Source: Craterostigma plantagineum | Lineage: Eukaryota; Streptophyta; Magnoliopsida; Lamiales; Linderniaceae | Length of the DNA stretch: 64,000 nt | Assembly (NCBI GenBank): GCA_027422505.1 | Contig: JAPQWV010000050.1 | Location: forward strand, 3,472,001-3,536,000 | Reading direction: 5' to 3' | Part shown: positions 47,001 to 58,835 of the stretch, piece by piece | Numbering within the stretch: the first letter of the stretch is position 1 | Layout: each line of letters starts with the position of its first letter | Translations under genes and position numbers: made by a program | The notes under the pieces: generated by a model | Database searches by the model: none | What the model saw: only the letters and a program-made list of their open reading frames with translations | Told to the model about the DNA's origin: nothing

Positions 47001-48152
47001 ACTTGCCTGTCTACTCTCAGGAAGGCGGTATTCTAACATTTTTGACGAACTTTGACTCTTCCTACGAGCTTTAGTAGTTTGAACCTGATCTCTCAAAAAG
47101 AGAGGAAGCCAGAATTCAATAAGTTACTACTATCTATGACTGGCCAGCAGGCGCTACTATATGTATAGAAAAAGGTATTAACTGATCCTATTCCTTGAAT
47201 TGAGCATGGGGTGTCATTTCCCAATAACACTCTGCCTCCTTCATAGTGCCTGAAGTCCACTAACCAGCTCCTGTTGGAAGTCATATGAAATGAGCATCCA
47301 GAGTCAATGATCCACTCTTTATGTTTGTCACCATCAGTTACATTAAGCACCTCAGCAACTTCATATCCTTCAGCTACCACAGAAACTTCACCATGTTCCT
47401 TCGGTTTATGCTGTGAAGTACTTGCTCTGTGTGAAAAGAGCCGCCTTATGTGCACCTCCTCATGGCAGTGAAAACATTTGATCTTCCCTCTTGACTTGGA
47501 TCTCCCTTTCTTACTTCCTTTCTTGAATTCTCTGGTGCAGCTTCTACCACGCACATTCAAACTCTCTCCAGGCCCCTCGTGCTTTACTTCAGCTCGCCTA
47601 TTGAGTTGTCTTGAGTGAATGGCAGACAGTACATCCTCAAGACTCAGCTCCTCGTGGGCATACAGCAGAGTTTCTTTAAAGTGATCATAACTTTTTGCAG
47701 AGAGCTCAATAACAGCACAGCTTGGTCCTCATCTACGATCTCAACCTCTATGTTTTCCAGATCCAGAATCAGCTTTGACCACTTGTCTATTTGTTCCTCA
47801 ATCGGCTTGTCTTCAGTCATCTTGTAGGAATACAATGCATGTTTCAAGTACAGTCGATTCGCCAGTGATTTTGTCATATACAGACTCTCCAGTTTAACCA
47901 CAGCCCAGCGCCATTCTCCTCCTTTGCAACCTACCTCAACACTTTATCACCAAGGCAGAGAATGATTACACTATGGGCTTTCTTGATCATTGCTTTCTTC
48001 TCCGCAGCTGACAGCTCTGCAGGCATTGACTTCTCATCTTTCAGCGCCTCGATAACTCCTTGTTGCGTCAGGAGAGCCTTCATCTTCAGCCTCCAAAGGC
48101 TAAAGTCATTCTGTCCAGTAAACTTTTCAACATCAAAGCGTGCCGTGCTCAT
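44072..48152 (-). pseudogene. Gag-pol remnants of the degenerate copia
   Basis: In minus-strand order: gag from MSTARFDVEKF (48152), a zinc-knuckle region damaged near 47450, protease (DSGCSFHMTSNR near 47300), integrase zinc block (46766-46323) and core with PQQNGIAERMNR (to 45484), reverse transcriptase (45277-44524, LLLYVDDILLAS) and RNase H (44368-44072). Stops and shifts separate these blocks. About 410 bp of unrelated DNA lies between protease and pre-integrase parts (46780-47187). Confidence 0.9.
46780..47187. other. Unrelated ~410 bp insert in the copia
   Basis: Coding sequence for the copia polyprotein stops at GIGSVN and resumes at RMHTG, with non-copia DNA between. The insert is less AT-rich than its surroundings, has no ORF or inverted ends, and is flanked by CTGAT on both sides. 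Its look suggests organelle, possibly mitochondrial, DNA, but I could not confirm that. Confidence 0.5.
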
Positions 48153-49432
48153 CTTCCTTAACTGAATTCCACGCTCACCGCACCAGTTGTAGCGTTTTAA
48201 GTATCAGTTAATAGATGATCAGAACAGTTTCGTGTGGTTGTATGCTTGCTTTAACGTTTGGTTTAATAAGAGCAGAAACTGGAAACACAAAACCAGAAAA
48301 CAGACAAGCAATTACGTGGTTCAGCTGAAGGTTTCAGCCTACATCCACGGCCAAAGATCAAGAGCTTTTATTGCTGATTGTTTGATCTTACAGATCACAC
48401 ATGATACTTCTCTTTCTCTGTTTATCACTCACCTTGATAAACCCTACCCAGAAAGATAAACCCCGTACAAAATGATCTCACAACCTCTGTGCACTGTCTA
48501 CTGTTTTATTGGCAAAACACGTCAGGTTAACAAACTAATTCCACTCATATTCCAGCGTGTAGAAACGCTCCTAGCAGCTGCAACTTTATAAGTGACTTGC
48601 TTATTCCATTCGGCAACTTCTTGAAGAGTTGTTATTCTGATTTTCAGCAACACTCCAACAGAGCAATACATATGCTCGTTCCTTGCGGCTGCTCCATATC
48701 CGAGCTTATGAATTACCTTAACAGGTAAGGCAACTGATGCTTTCCCACCCAGAGGTAGAATGGTATGATGGATGGACACAACGCGCTCCACCGACATGGC
48801 TTTCGAGCTTCCATTGACGAAGTACAAGGGCTAGAACATGGTCATCCATGGCTACCAAGACCTCTTCGAGCAGAAATCTTGGATCGCTTTAAACACGGGC
48901 AGTTTCTTGCTGAGAAACTGTCAGATTTGCTCGACATATGGGTTCTGATGGGTCCTAAAGGGCCGATCAGGGAAGAAGCTGGGAAGATCTTGACTGCAAA
49001 TTTAAAGGGTCGGCCGGCGTTCGAAGCTGACGATCAGTCGGCGCTGATTTACCTGCTAACTAAGGATCAAGAAAAGTGGATGGGCAAAGTTTTCGTTGAG
49101 AATTCGTTCTGTTTGCACGGTTTTTGGGAAGGTTTGGTGGATCAATACGAGGAGATGATCGAAAAGTATCGCCCGGGATTGGGAGATGAAAGGTGGCCGT
49201 TTGTTACGCATTTCGTGGGGTGTAAGCCTTGTGGGAGCTATGGAGATTATTCGGTGAAGAGGTGCTTGAAGAGTATGGAGAGGGCTTTAATTTCGCAGAT
49301 AATCAAGTGTTGGATTTGTATGGTTTTAGGCATAGGGGATTGGTTAGCCCTAATGTTAAGAAGATTAGGAACGATACGGTGAATCCTTTGGTTGATGTTG
49401 ATCAGCTCGATATTCGCCATTCGAGGGCTTGA

Positions 49433-50131
49433 AACGTTGTGTTGTTAGGTATGATCTGATTTTTCGTGTTTTGAACTTAGAGTGTCGAATGAAATTTTTT
49501 TCTCATACATTTTGAATAAGAATAAGACTTCTCGATATGGATATTAGTATGTGCTTTGATGCTGTTCGTGTAGGAGAGTCTCTAAAACCTGAGGAAGAGG
49601 GAAGTGCAATGGAGAGTGGCTTCGTCGAGCAATGCTACGATTTCGGTTATGGAAGCTGGGCTTCGAATCCACGGATACAACTGTATTATTATTACGAACC
49701 TTTGTGTTTTTTTTTTCCTTTTTTTGCTACGACAGACTTAACGCTCGATGTTTACTCGTTCGTTCTTGTTCTTTCCTTTTTGGACCATGATTTTAGCATC
49801 TCAGACTCTATGGCTTTAATTTGAACATCTGTTCTTGCATGGCTAAAATCGAAGGCTGTACGAAAATGGTATGTAAAAACCAAACAATCCAAACCATTTA
49901 CAGCATTATCAAAGTGTGTGTGAAGTAGCTTCAAGCCGTTTGTAAGAAGAAATGGCATTACAATTGAAATAGCTAGAGTGATTTGTACATGAACACTTCA
50001 AATGTAGTCTCAATATCTTTCACACTCGTTAGCCTACAATCTCTGACTCTCGCGAACCCTTTTTTCGGAAACTCTTATGAGATATCTTTGAGATGGCTAC
50101 CTTTTCATGATGGAATCTGCAGTTGTTTACT
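49433..50131. other. Spacer between XXT and gene X, copy B
   Basis: No gene seen. It is the counterpart of 26298-27022. Confidence 0.55.
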
Positions 50132-50874
50132 TCAAACGTTCATCCCAGCTCCAATCAGTTTGATGGGGTCGCAAGCCAGCAACATATGATTCATCTGTGA
50201 TATCTGATCCAACAACTGCTTGATTTTCTGCACAAAAGAAAGAAAGGGGCGAAAAAGAATCAAGATCAACGAAACTCGTGTGTGTAACTCAAAAGAAAAG
50301 AGGAGTCATCTCATCTACAGTGTAGGCATTTTATCGAACACATTGCGGATAAGAAGAAAAGCCTACGAACCTCTTCTCTCAGCTTCACGGCGACAACGTT
50401 AGATTTACTCCTCCGCCGCTCCCTGAAGTACAACAGCGCAGCAACAAAGGCAAGAGTGCGAAAGTTGAGAATCACACCTCTCCACTTCACCAAGTAACTC
50501 CATAGATAGCTCACCACAGCGTTGACCTTCGCCGCCAGCACCTCCGCAATCGTAATCCTTCGACTCGATTTAATCGCCGTGGAATGCGCCGACGTGAAAT
50601 CCGACCCCGGCGACGAAGGCGGGGAGAACGTCGACGCAGACGACGTCGTTTCCGAGTCAGATTCAGAATCCGACGGCGACGGAAAGATGCGTAGCCTGTC
50701 GTGGAGGTTCTCGTGGTTAATCGGAGGGAATACGACCGGCGGAGGGATATCGTGACGGATCGTGATCAGCGACCAGTGCAGATTCCTAGGTACAGCGTCG
50801 CCGCCGCCGCCGCCTTTGTCGTGGTGCTCGCATTCAGCTCGGACTTTATCGGAACTTCCTCGGCGCGCCTCCAT
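50132..50874 (-). CDS. Gene X, copy B: small plant membrane protein (2 exons, 199 aa)
   Basis: Exon 1 is 50371-50874 and exon 2 is 50132-50227; the intron is GT-AG and the frame is kept. The N-terminal half is Gly/Ser/Pro/Asp-rich and likely disordered, with SDSESDSETTSS and PPSSPGSDF stretches. A hydrophobic segment (about residues 130-150, including LNFRTLAFVAALLYF) is followed by a basic stretch (RERRRSKSN). It ends with a short helical tail (KIKQLLDQISQMNHMLLAC). I do not know its function. From memory, Arabidopsis has an uncharacterised transmembrane protein gene (At5g07730) between XXT3 and FH20, the same place as here. This is the only intact copy in the window. Confidence 0.78.
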
Positions 50875-51742
50875 CGCGGCGGCGCAGTATTGTTCACTGA
50901 CTAGAGACTTGAGAAATCCGAGCTCCTAAACTGTGGCTTGCATTACATAATCATCACACATTGTTTTACTTCAAACTCAGTAATAGATAGAATTCACATC
51001 GGACAATTGCTAAATGATGTTGACAAATTACACATTTAATTACTCGCAAAAATATCAAACTAAATAGTGGGCCCATCAAATTGCTTATTGGGGCGTTTAT
51101 TGGGCCCATGTGTAAATTTGGGCCTTCTTATTGGGCCAAACCTCTTCCGAGCCAGTGGGCTATCCTTTTATATGATATGACTTGTAATAACTAAGAGAGC
51201 TTGCATTATTCCATTTTTGCTGAGAAACATGGGAGATAAGTACAAAGAAAGTATAATCCTTTGGAGGAGCAAGAGACGTTACTCTAACAAAATGAGAAGT
51301 TTTATTTCAAAAATACTCTTATATAATACAACAAAGAATTAGTGTTTGCCTATGTACGATGTTAGCAACAGTGATGTACAATTGGTTAAGATACATTCTC
51401 ATCTCTACAATACGCCACTACTCCCCTTCCCCTTACAACCTAGCATTTTATGCAGTGGAAAGAGCTATGAGAAATTAGAACTGTGTTTGATCTCAATTCA
51501 CTCGAGTACTATGTGCTGAACTCACTGGGTCTAGCCCTAGCTAGCCCGACATGCATACAGTGGAAGAAGGCGATAAATACGAACCCGTCAAAGTCAGTCG
51601 AAGAGTTCAGTTCTTCCTGGGTTTGATCCAAGCTGCCTTTTTTCTGCAGAGTTTCACACTTTGTAAGCAATTTGAAGCGTCTTTCTTGGAACCCCTTTTT
51701 TGTGAAATGGATGATTCGAACAAGGTCCAAACATGTCGATGG
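50875..51742. other. Spacer and formin 3' untranslated region, copy B
   Basis: No gene seen. It includes the promoter side of gene X and sequence downstream of the formin stop (51743-51745). It lacks the Stowaway MITE found in copy A. Confidence 0.5.
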
Positions 51743-54700
51743 TCAGCTTTTGGCTCCTTTCTTTGCAAGGCTTAAACTCCTTGCATGCTCCATTTCGGCC
51801 TCCTTTTGAGCTTTCTTTCTCTCGAGTTCGGCCTGCTTACAGTTTTCTTCATGGGCCTTCCGAAACATCCTCACAAAATTCAGTAGTGTGCCCGTAACTG
51901 CAAGAAGTTAGGAGGGCGAAGAGAACATTTGAGAAAATGGTGGCATCTGGAGAATTTATTGATGTTTTGCGTGTCTGCTCACCTTGTTCGAATGGGCATC
52001 GGGCAGGATCTTCTCCAAAGTATAGAGCAAGTGCATCTGCATTTTTTCCCTGCATGTATGATTGGAATGCAATCTTATCAGAGATGAAAAATGATATGAT
52101 GGCACCACAAGATATTGTCTGTAATGTTTATTATTTACCGCGGTAGAATACAAAATCATTACAGAGGCCACTTCAGTCTCAGCAACTCCAACAAACGCCT
52201 TCAAAGTCTGTCAACATGGCAAGAGTTTATAAAAGATGTAATTCAAGTGAACAAAAGAGTTTGGAAGTAATGAGTGTCATAATGTAGATAGTAGACTATG
52301 CTTTTGGTATTAGTTCAAATAACTTGGTGAAAACTACCATGTTCACATATGAATTGCCATATTAAAATATTTCATTTGGCGGCAGACAGAATACCTTGTG
52401 AAATGTTTCAGATACAGGACCATCATTTTCGGAAGCCTCCAATTCTTGCTTTACCTTTTCCAGACCTTTTATAATGGCTTGCATTTCCTCAGCCAAGGAT
52501 TTCAATTGTATCTGCAACGACATTCGTTACTCTCGATGTTGCTATTTGCTATTTTAACACTTTAGACAATTCCCCTCTTAGAGGATAAGTAACTAGGTCA
52601 AAACCTTTGAGGCAGCTTCCAAGCTAACAAGGTCTTCATGAAAATCCAAAAGAGATGGTGACTTTGTGGCCAGCACCTGGTAAAATGAGCCAAAGATGAA
52701 CACAAAGATAAATCGTTTAGCACTGTCCTTTATAAAGAATGCACCAATCCATAGCATCTAATATACTATCATGCAAAATAGTGTGAATCTGACATCCCAA
52801 CAGCGTATCGGCAACAATGTTCAACTGAATTATTCATGAATTGATACATGCAAGCATAAATGAAAGATAACCCATTCGATTCATGCCCAATCAAATTGTC
52901 ATCATTTGTAACTTACTTAAGACAATAGAACATTAAAGAATAACATCTCAGGAATCGTCATGAGGATAGCGTACCTAATATTATCCTCAAGATAATAGAA
53001 AGTAGACAAATATTATCCTCAAGATAACAGAATCAGACGAAAGAGGCGATATAGAAAAAGAGAGTAGATACCTTACAAAGGTAATGCATTAGTGTCATCT
53101 TATTGTTCGACGCACGAGTATCTGTGAGTTTTAAAAGACTGTCTAATTTGAATCCTATAGCCGACCCTGGAAAAAAAATGAAAAGCTGCATATCGTGATA
53201 TACCTTTTTGATAATCTCATTGGCTAAGCATAAGGGAAAACACATCGCAGGGAAGTAATGAAATCGTATTGGCAAATGCTAACACAGTAGATTATGTTCA
53301 AGTATCCATACCTCTGGCAGTTCCCTGATTCAGTGTATTACCAAGATATAAAATTTTCTTCATAATTTCTTTCAGTTTGACGGATTTTCGAACCTAATGC
53401 ATGAATAGATATAATTAATCAAGGGGTTTAAGAAAGCAATGAACATTCATTAGCGTACTAGACATACCTCTTCACAAGCATAATTTACAGTGCTCAAGCT
53501 CTTCCTGAAATCAGAAAGCTGGGACAGGAAGGAAATATTGACTCAATAGGACATCATGCAAGTTATCGGATGTTCAAAAATGTCAAGCAAACCTGAGTAT
53601 TGAATTGACTCTTGAATAGAAAAACCCTTAATTTTGATTCAACCCGTGGGACTTTCATCAGCTCCAGGAAAAACTACACGATCAGATTCAATAGATTCAC
53701 TTTCCGTTTACAGAATTAATACCAACAATTCCCAATCATCTTATAGTGAAGCTTATTACCATACCTGTTCGCACTTTCCCAAGTTTTCCTTGTCACCTGA
53801 GTAATTCTGAAAATTCAAATGCACAATCATTTAGGACAAATTCTAAGCTCAAAAGTTAAATATAGAATACTCATTTGATTTTAGGAAATCAATGCCTATG
53901 ACGGTCAAATTATTATTCAATAATCGGGGGAGAAGCATTTAGACATTTATGTAGTTGGCGATGGAGTAGACAAAACTTCTCCCCAAGTCGTCTATCATGC
54001 ATTTTACCCCTTAAGTAAAATGTAAGATGATGTGACAAAGATCCAAAAAATAAAGAATGTTGCCATTTGAGCCACAACTGGCAACAATTTTTTCTTTTAA
54101 TAAACTGATTGTACACTTCTGATACATTATCTAGTTGTGTTTCAATTTTCTTATCACAACGTGGTGGCGCTTTGCATATGACAAATATTATGCAACACAA
54201 TATATGAATCTTAACCTTGAGAAGTTCCATTTCCTCTTTTGTCGGACAAAATTTAATGAGGTTTTCTACTTGATCAGCATCTAAAATAGTTTCATCCATT
54301 GCCAGAGCAGCAGCCTGAAAAAAGTAAGTCACGGGGTAAGATTAAGAAAACTGAAGACCGACAAGACAAAAGAGTGCAAGTGAGATTGACAGTTACAACA
54401 ATAAGAGTAATGTCCTATCAGGTTAATGGAGAAAGAATGCACCATGAAATACGACAATGATCATATCTTTAGCTTACCATCATGTCAGGTAGTGGCATCT
54501 TCACTTTTGTGAGCATGATTTCGGTATTATTGGCCCTCCGTAGGTCAATCTATAAAGAAAAGATATGTCCAGTAGGGAAAATAAAGTTATCAACACAAAT
54601 TGGATTAATCTCAAATAAAAGCTACCATAAATGGACTATCTTATTCATATAACATTACCAGATGGACTTTGTCCGGCTTAGATCCAGTGGATTTTCGCCG

Positions 54701-57700
54701 CGCACCAGATTTGCCTCCTGCACTGTCCGATCTTGGCACTGTAGCAGAGAAAAGAGTCTCCAGCTCCGACACATCAAACTCTGGTGCACTAGAATTATAT
54801 ATAATCCGTCAATAAGATAATCAAGCGTGCGAAACAAAATGAAGTACGACTATGAAAGAATTATAATTAGCAAGTACAAGGCATTGACAATGAAACAAAC
54901 AGAAACGCAATAACAATAACTCGACACATAATAGGACATGGGAAACTTCAACACCAATATCCGCTACTCCTACTACTGTCAAAAACGGGCCGGAGAGGCG
55001 GGCCGGCCCGTAGCCCGCCTGCTGGCGGGCCTGAGAAATGAAGGCCCACCCCACCTGCAGGCAGGTAGCGGGCCTGGCGGGCTTAAAAAAAGTAAAATAA
55101 GAAAATATTATTAAAAAATAGGAAAAAGTAGAAAAAAATAATAAAAAATAGAAAAAATAATATAAAAATTGGAAAAAAAATAAGAAAATGAATAAAATAT
55201 ATCTAATTTAATGAACTTTTTAATATTAATCTAAATATTATTGTATATTTGTAATATTATATTATAAATAATATATATATTTTTTAATTATTCTGGCGGG
55301 CTACCCGCAGGCCGGCCCGCCCGCACCCGCACCGGGCTTGCCGCACCCGCCCCCCTCCAGGCGGGCCTAAGGTTTCAGAGCCCGCCCTGCCACTTAGGCT
55401 TGGCGGGGCGGGCCGGCCCGCGGTCCCAAGCCCGTTTTGACAGCTCTAGCTACTCCCAATCACCAAATAGGATAGCTAGGAAGAGTAATACACTTGAGGA
55501 TCGCCATATTTCTGCAATTCCTCCCACAAGCTTCCTTGAAGAACCCTAGTCACCTTGCTCCAGTGAAGTGGCTTTAAGGTAGATCTCCGAGGAGCTGTAG
55601 CAGATGACATCCCTGGACGAGAAAGCCCTCGCCCTCTACTAGAAGGCAACCCTCTACCATCACTCGTCGGTCCTTTTACACCAAGTGGAGGAGGAGGAGG
55701 TCCAGGTGGACGACCACCAAGAGGAGGTGGAGGAGGTGGTGCTCGTCCCCCAGGTGGGGGTGGGGGGGAAGGACCCCTAATTGGTGGCGTGGGAGGCACT
55801 GGAGCTCCGCGATTCGGAGGAGGTGGAGGCGGTGGAGACCCACGAGGGGGCGGCGGCGGTGGTGATAGTCCAGGTAAAGGAGGTGGAGGTGGAGGTGGAC
55901 CACTCCGTAGAGGAGGCGGAGGAGGAGGAGGTGGAGCCTGACCACTCTGTGGGGGAGGTGGAGGAGGTGGTGGTGGAGATGGACCACTCCGTAAAGGAGG
56001 CGGAGGAGGTGGTGGTGGAGATGGACCACTCCGTAAAGGAGGCGGAGGAGGTGGTGGTGGAGATGGACCACTCCGTGAAGGAGGCGGAGGAGGTGGTGGT
56101 GGAGATGGAACACTCCGTGAAGGAGGCGGAGGAGGTGGCGGTGGAGATGGGCCACTCCGTGAAGGAGGCGGAGGAGGTGGTGGTGGAGATGGACCACTCC
56201 GTGAAGGAGGCAGAGGAGGCGGTGGTGGAGATGGACCACTCAGTGGAGGAGACGGAGGTGGTGGAACTCTACCTATGAGTGGTGGGGGTGGAGGTGGGAC
56301 CACCCGCAAAGGGGGAGTTGGTGGCGGCGGCGGCGGAGGAGGGAGTGGAGGAGTATGTTTTGGAAAAGATGAAGCATTATGCACGGGAGGTGGTGGTGGT
56401 GGTGGTGGAGGAGGAGGGGGGTTACCACTGTTAGCAAGTGGAGGCAGCGGTGGTGGTGGAGGAGGAGGCGGCGGCAAACTGTTAGGCATATGAGTTGGTG
56501 GTGGCGGTGGTGGAGGTGGTGGTGATTTTGAAGGGAAAACAGTAATAGTATTGGAAGATGAAAATGGAGGAGGTGGCGGAGGTGGAGGAAGAGGAATGGA
56601 AGGAGACGATGGCGTCAGCACTGAACTAGCCATCCGAGCATCTCCGTTGGTCTCTATTGCTTTGGAAGGTACAGTAGAAACATATACAGGCTCAGCTTTA
56701 TCCTCAGTAGGGGAATCTTCAACAAGTTCTAATGCTGCCGGCGCACTGTTATATCTTGAAGGTGGATGCAGTAAAGGCACTGAATTTTTAAACTGAGATT
56801 TATTCGGAGGCATCCACCTGGGCACAGCATTTTTTGGCGGCTTCACTTGTTTTGCAAGAGAACCCTGCAAATCACTCTGCTTAGAGTTCGAGTTGGTACC
56901 GTTGGAGACTGAAGCAGATTTCGAAGTGGAAACTAGTTGTGCGAGGGACGCATTCACGAGCCCCTTCTCTACCTTCAGCTTGTTACTAGTAGCAGAAAAA
57001 CTTTCCTGTAATCCTCCTTTGCTTTCTATATTCTTGACTAACTGCGCTAATGTATTTTGCTTGATCCCTACTTCGTCGGACTTCACTTTAGCCTTGTAAT
57101 CTGTACCAATCACAGATATTACTCGGCCATTTCCATTCTGCAGACTCTTAACAACCACAGGTGTTTTGAGGCTGGGAAGGTGACTACCCTCGTCAGATGC
57201 GCACTCTTCAAATGTTTGATCATTTGAATCATCTTTCAAGGCTAATTCAATAATGACCTTCCCATCATGCACATCACTAACACCGACGAAGATCTCCTCC
57301 GCTTCATAAAATTCCTCAGGTGAAGCACCATCTGCTTCATTGACATCTTCACTTACTGGTTCCACTGATACTGTTCGAAGGGAATCTGCATCTGAAAAGA
57401 GTACCTGATACAGAAAACAAAAGTGTCGATAAGTGCAGCCCCTAACTTCCCAATTTTTCAAAAGTAGAAATAAAGCCTCACCTCTGCCCCGAATTCCCTT
57501 GGTATGTTTTCTTTAACATCCCAAAGAACATCAACTTCATCACGGTTCAGCATCAGAACGTTCGAACGGACAAATGCTGTATGGAACATTACCCTGAAAA
57601 TCATCTCCTCCCTAACCAGATCATCGTCCAAATGGATGCATTCTAGAACAACGTCTCCTTGGACACGGCAATAGATGTTGATTTTAACTAGTTCACACTC

Positions 57701-58835
57701 TTCCTGCAATCCACATATTATACTTACAACGACAAAAACATGGGAATCAAGTCAAATTTCGTATCTAACAAAGGTTAAAGACAGCAGTCAATACCTGCCG
57801 ATACAGACGAACATTTTTCTTTACTGCGGAACTTGAATACAAAAGCTTAGAACTTCTACTGCTAGCCGTTTTCAACGAGGGGTCTTGACCGTAGACACGA
57901 ATAACTGGTCTGCACCCTCTGCCACCATCGTATAAAGGAAGCATTCTAAGGATTATACAATCCAACGCCAGGGGCGTATCTGAAGGCGGCCAACCCATCC
58001 CCAAATTCCTCCTAGATATGTACTGAAGGTATCTGAGCTGCGATGGCTGTGGATTCACAGAAGATAAAAGATGAAGAAGTTCCCTCGGCGCTTGCTTGTA
58101 CACCATTTCAAGAGTCTTCTGCTCACCAGTGTACTGCTTCCTGTAAAGAAGAAGACCAGCAAGCATAAACGCAAGAACGGGCCATCCTCCCCTTTCGCAG
58201 TGCATCAAAAGTACGTTTTGCTGGCCTTCGAGGGACAACCAACTCTCACTCGATCGCAGAAAGTGGTGGATCATCTCAAGCGGTAGAAGGGGACAACCTT
58301 CGTATTGTCGAGGATAGTCCATTACAGTCATATCGTACTGAGACAACACGTCAGATAACTGGCTCCTTCTGTCTCCTTCTTTGAAGTTGAAAACCATGAA
58401 TGCAGCCTCGGGATGATGGTCCTGTAGCTGAGCTACAATTCCATTCAAATACGTCTTATACTCTTCTTCATCGAGTACGTCGGTGGAGAAGCAGCAATCA
58501 AACACTGCGTTAAAAGGATGATCAATCACAAGGTCAAATTAAATAGGAATATACAACGTTCACAAAGTATTTCAATTAACCTAACTAACAATCTAGCTTC
58601 AAAATCCAACGGTTAAAATCAAATTTGCAGGTCCTACTTACATTTTCTCAATTCCCAAGTAAAACATTTCTACTTAGTTTCAACTTTTCGTCCTCAAATT
58701 CTCCACAATTGCCGCAGAATACAACCCAAAATCACACAATAATTAATAGCAGAAAACCCTACCGTAAACCCGCTCAGAGATCTCCAACAGCCGATCTGGC
58801 GGCTTGCGGTAGAAGAACCGCCGAAACAGCGCCAT
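51743..58835 (-). CDS. FH20: Class II formin with PTEN-like, C2-like, FH1 and FH2 domains (17 exons, 1349 aa)
   Basis: Exons by eye: 58763-58835, 57795-58504, 57482-57703, 55492-57404, 54659-54788, 54478-54549, 54216-54314, 53765-53806, 53593-53673, 53468-53518, 53312-53393, 53072-53166, 52605-52676, 52395-52511, 52139-52207, 51983-52049, 51743-51897; 4050 nt in frame. The N-terminus (MALFRRFFYRKPPDRLL) begins the PTEN-like domain typical of class II plant formins; its phosphatase-like loop reads HCERGG, unlike the active PTEN signature, so it is likely a lipid-binding pseudo-phosphatase. A C2-like part follows (to about residue 335), then an acidic/Ser-rich linker, a long FH1 polyproline region (about 560-925) and FH2 (about 950-1325). 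It nucleates and bundles actin with profilin. Naming follows gene order and family. Confidence 0.9.
54971..55448. mobile_element. hAT-type MITE, 478 bp, in a formin intron
   Basis: Ends TACTACTGTCAAAAACGGGC and GCCCGTTTTGACAGCTCTA, with an exact 8-bp duplication GCTACTCC (54963-54970 and 55449-55456). The ends are very rich in GGCGGGCC. Copy A has the single site near 38137. Confidence 0.92.
55900..56240 (-). repeat. 42-bp coding minisatellite in FH1
   Basis: A unit around GGACCACTCCG recurs at 55981, 56023, 56065, 56107, 56149 and 56191, a strict 42-bp period, with looser units on both sides. It encodes a 14-residue repeat of the form SGPSPPPPPPPPxR. The copy A formin has no such array. Confidence 0.9.

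Larger units (their letters stand above)
43172..48723 (-). mobile_element. Degenerate copia element in XXT copy B
   Basis: The LTRs are 536 bp each (43172-43707 and 48188-48723; TGTAG to CTTAACA), roughly 96% alike by eye. The flanks GATTA and GGTAA are only partly alike, suggesting later mutation. The PPT (AAGTGGAGATT on the minus strand) is inside the left LTR. The sequence next to the right LTR starts TGGTGCGGTGAG, which is not the usual tRNA-Met site. It is older than the copia at 13.4 kb. Confidence 0.9.
42925..49432 (+). pseudogene. XXT copy B: truncated and interrupted
   Basis: Two parts match the intact XXT: 42925-43171 (from about codon 132) and 48724-49432 (to the stop). The first ~131 codons, including the membrane span, are gone. 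A copia element splits it at the LPLIRR block. Small deletions, for example in the DSD region near 48770 and around 48925, shift the frame, though a long open stretch from GPKGPIREEAG to the C-terminus survives (about 48957-49290). It is not functional. Confidence 0.93.
42925..56651. repeat. Segmental duplication, copy B
   Basis: It matches 25325-38812 in order and orientation. The left edge lies at CTCAGATC, where XXT sequence abuts a copia RNase H fragment. The right edge lies inside the FH1 exon, at the point where the copy A formin diverges. Copy B has its own insertions (copia at 43172-48723, hAT MITE at 54971-55448). Confidence 0.9.

Noticed and set aside
48765..49382. A short functional GT34 protein
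   Set aside because: The first ~40 residues are out of frame relative to XXT, the DxD region is damaged and the C-terminus shifts frame; it is part of the pseudogene.
55981..56230. Regular short repeats that might suggest a CRISPR array
   Set aside because: There are no unique spacers, the units abut, and they code in frame for FH1 in a plant gene.
55676..56493. Long open frames on both strands rich in His/Leu, Glu/Val or Gly
   Set aside because: They are other-frame readings of the polyproline FH1 exon and its 42-bp repeat.
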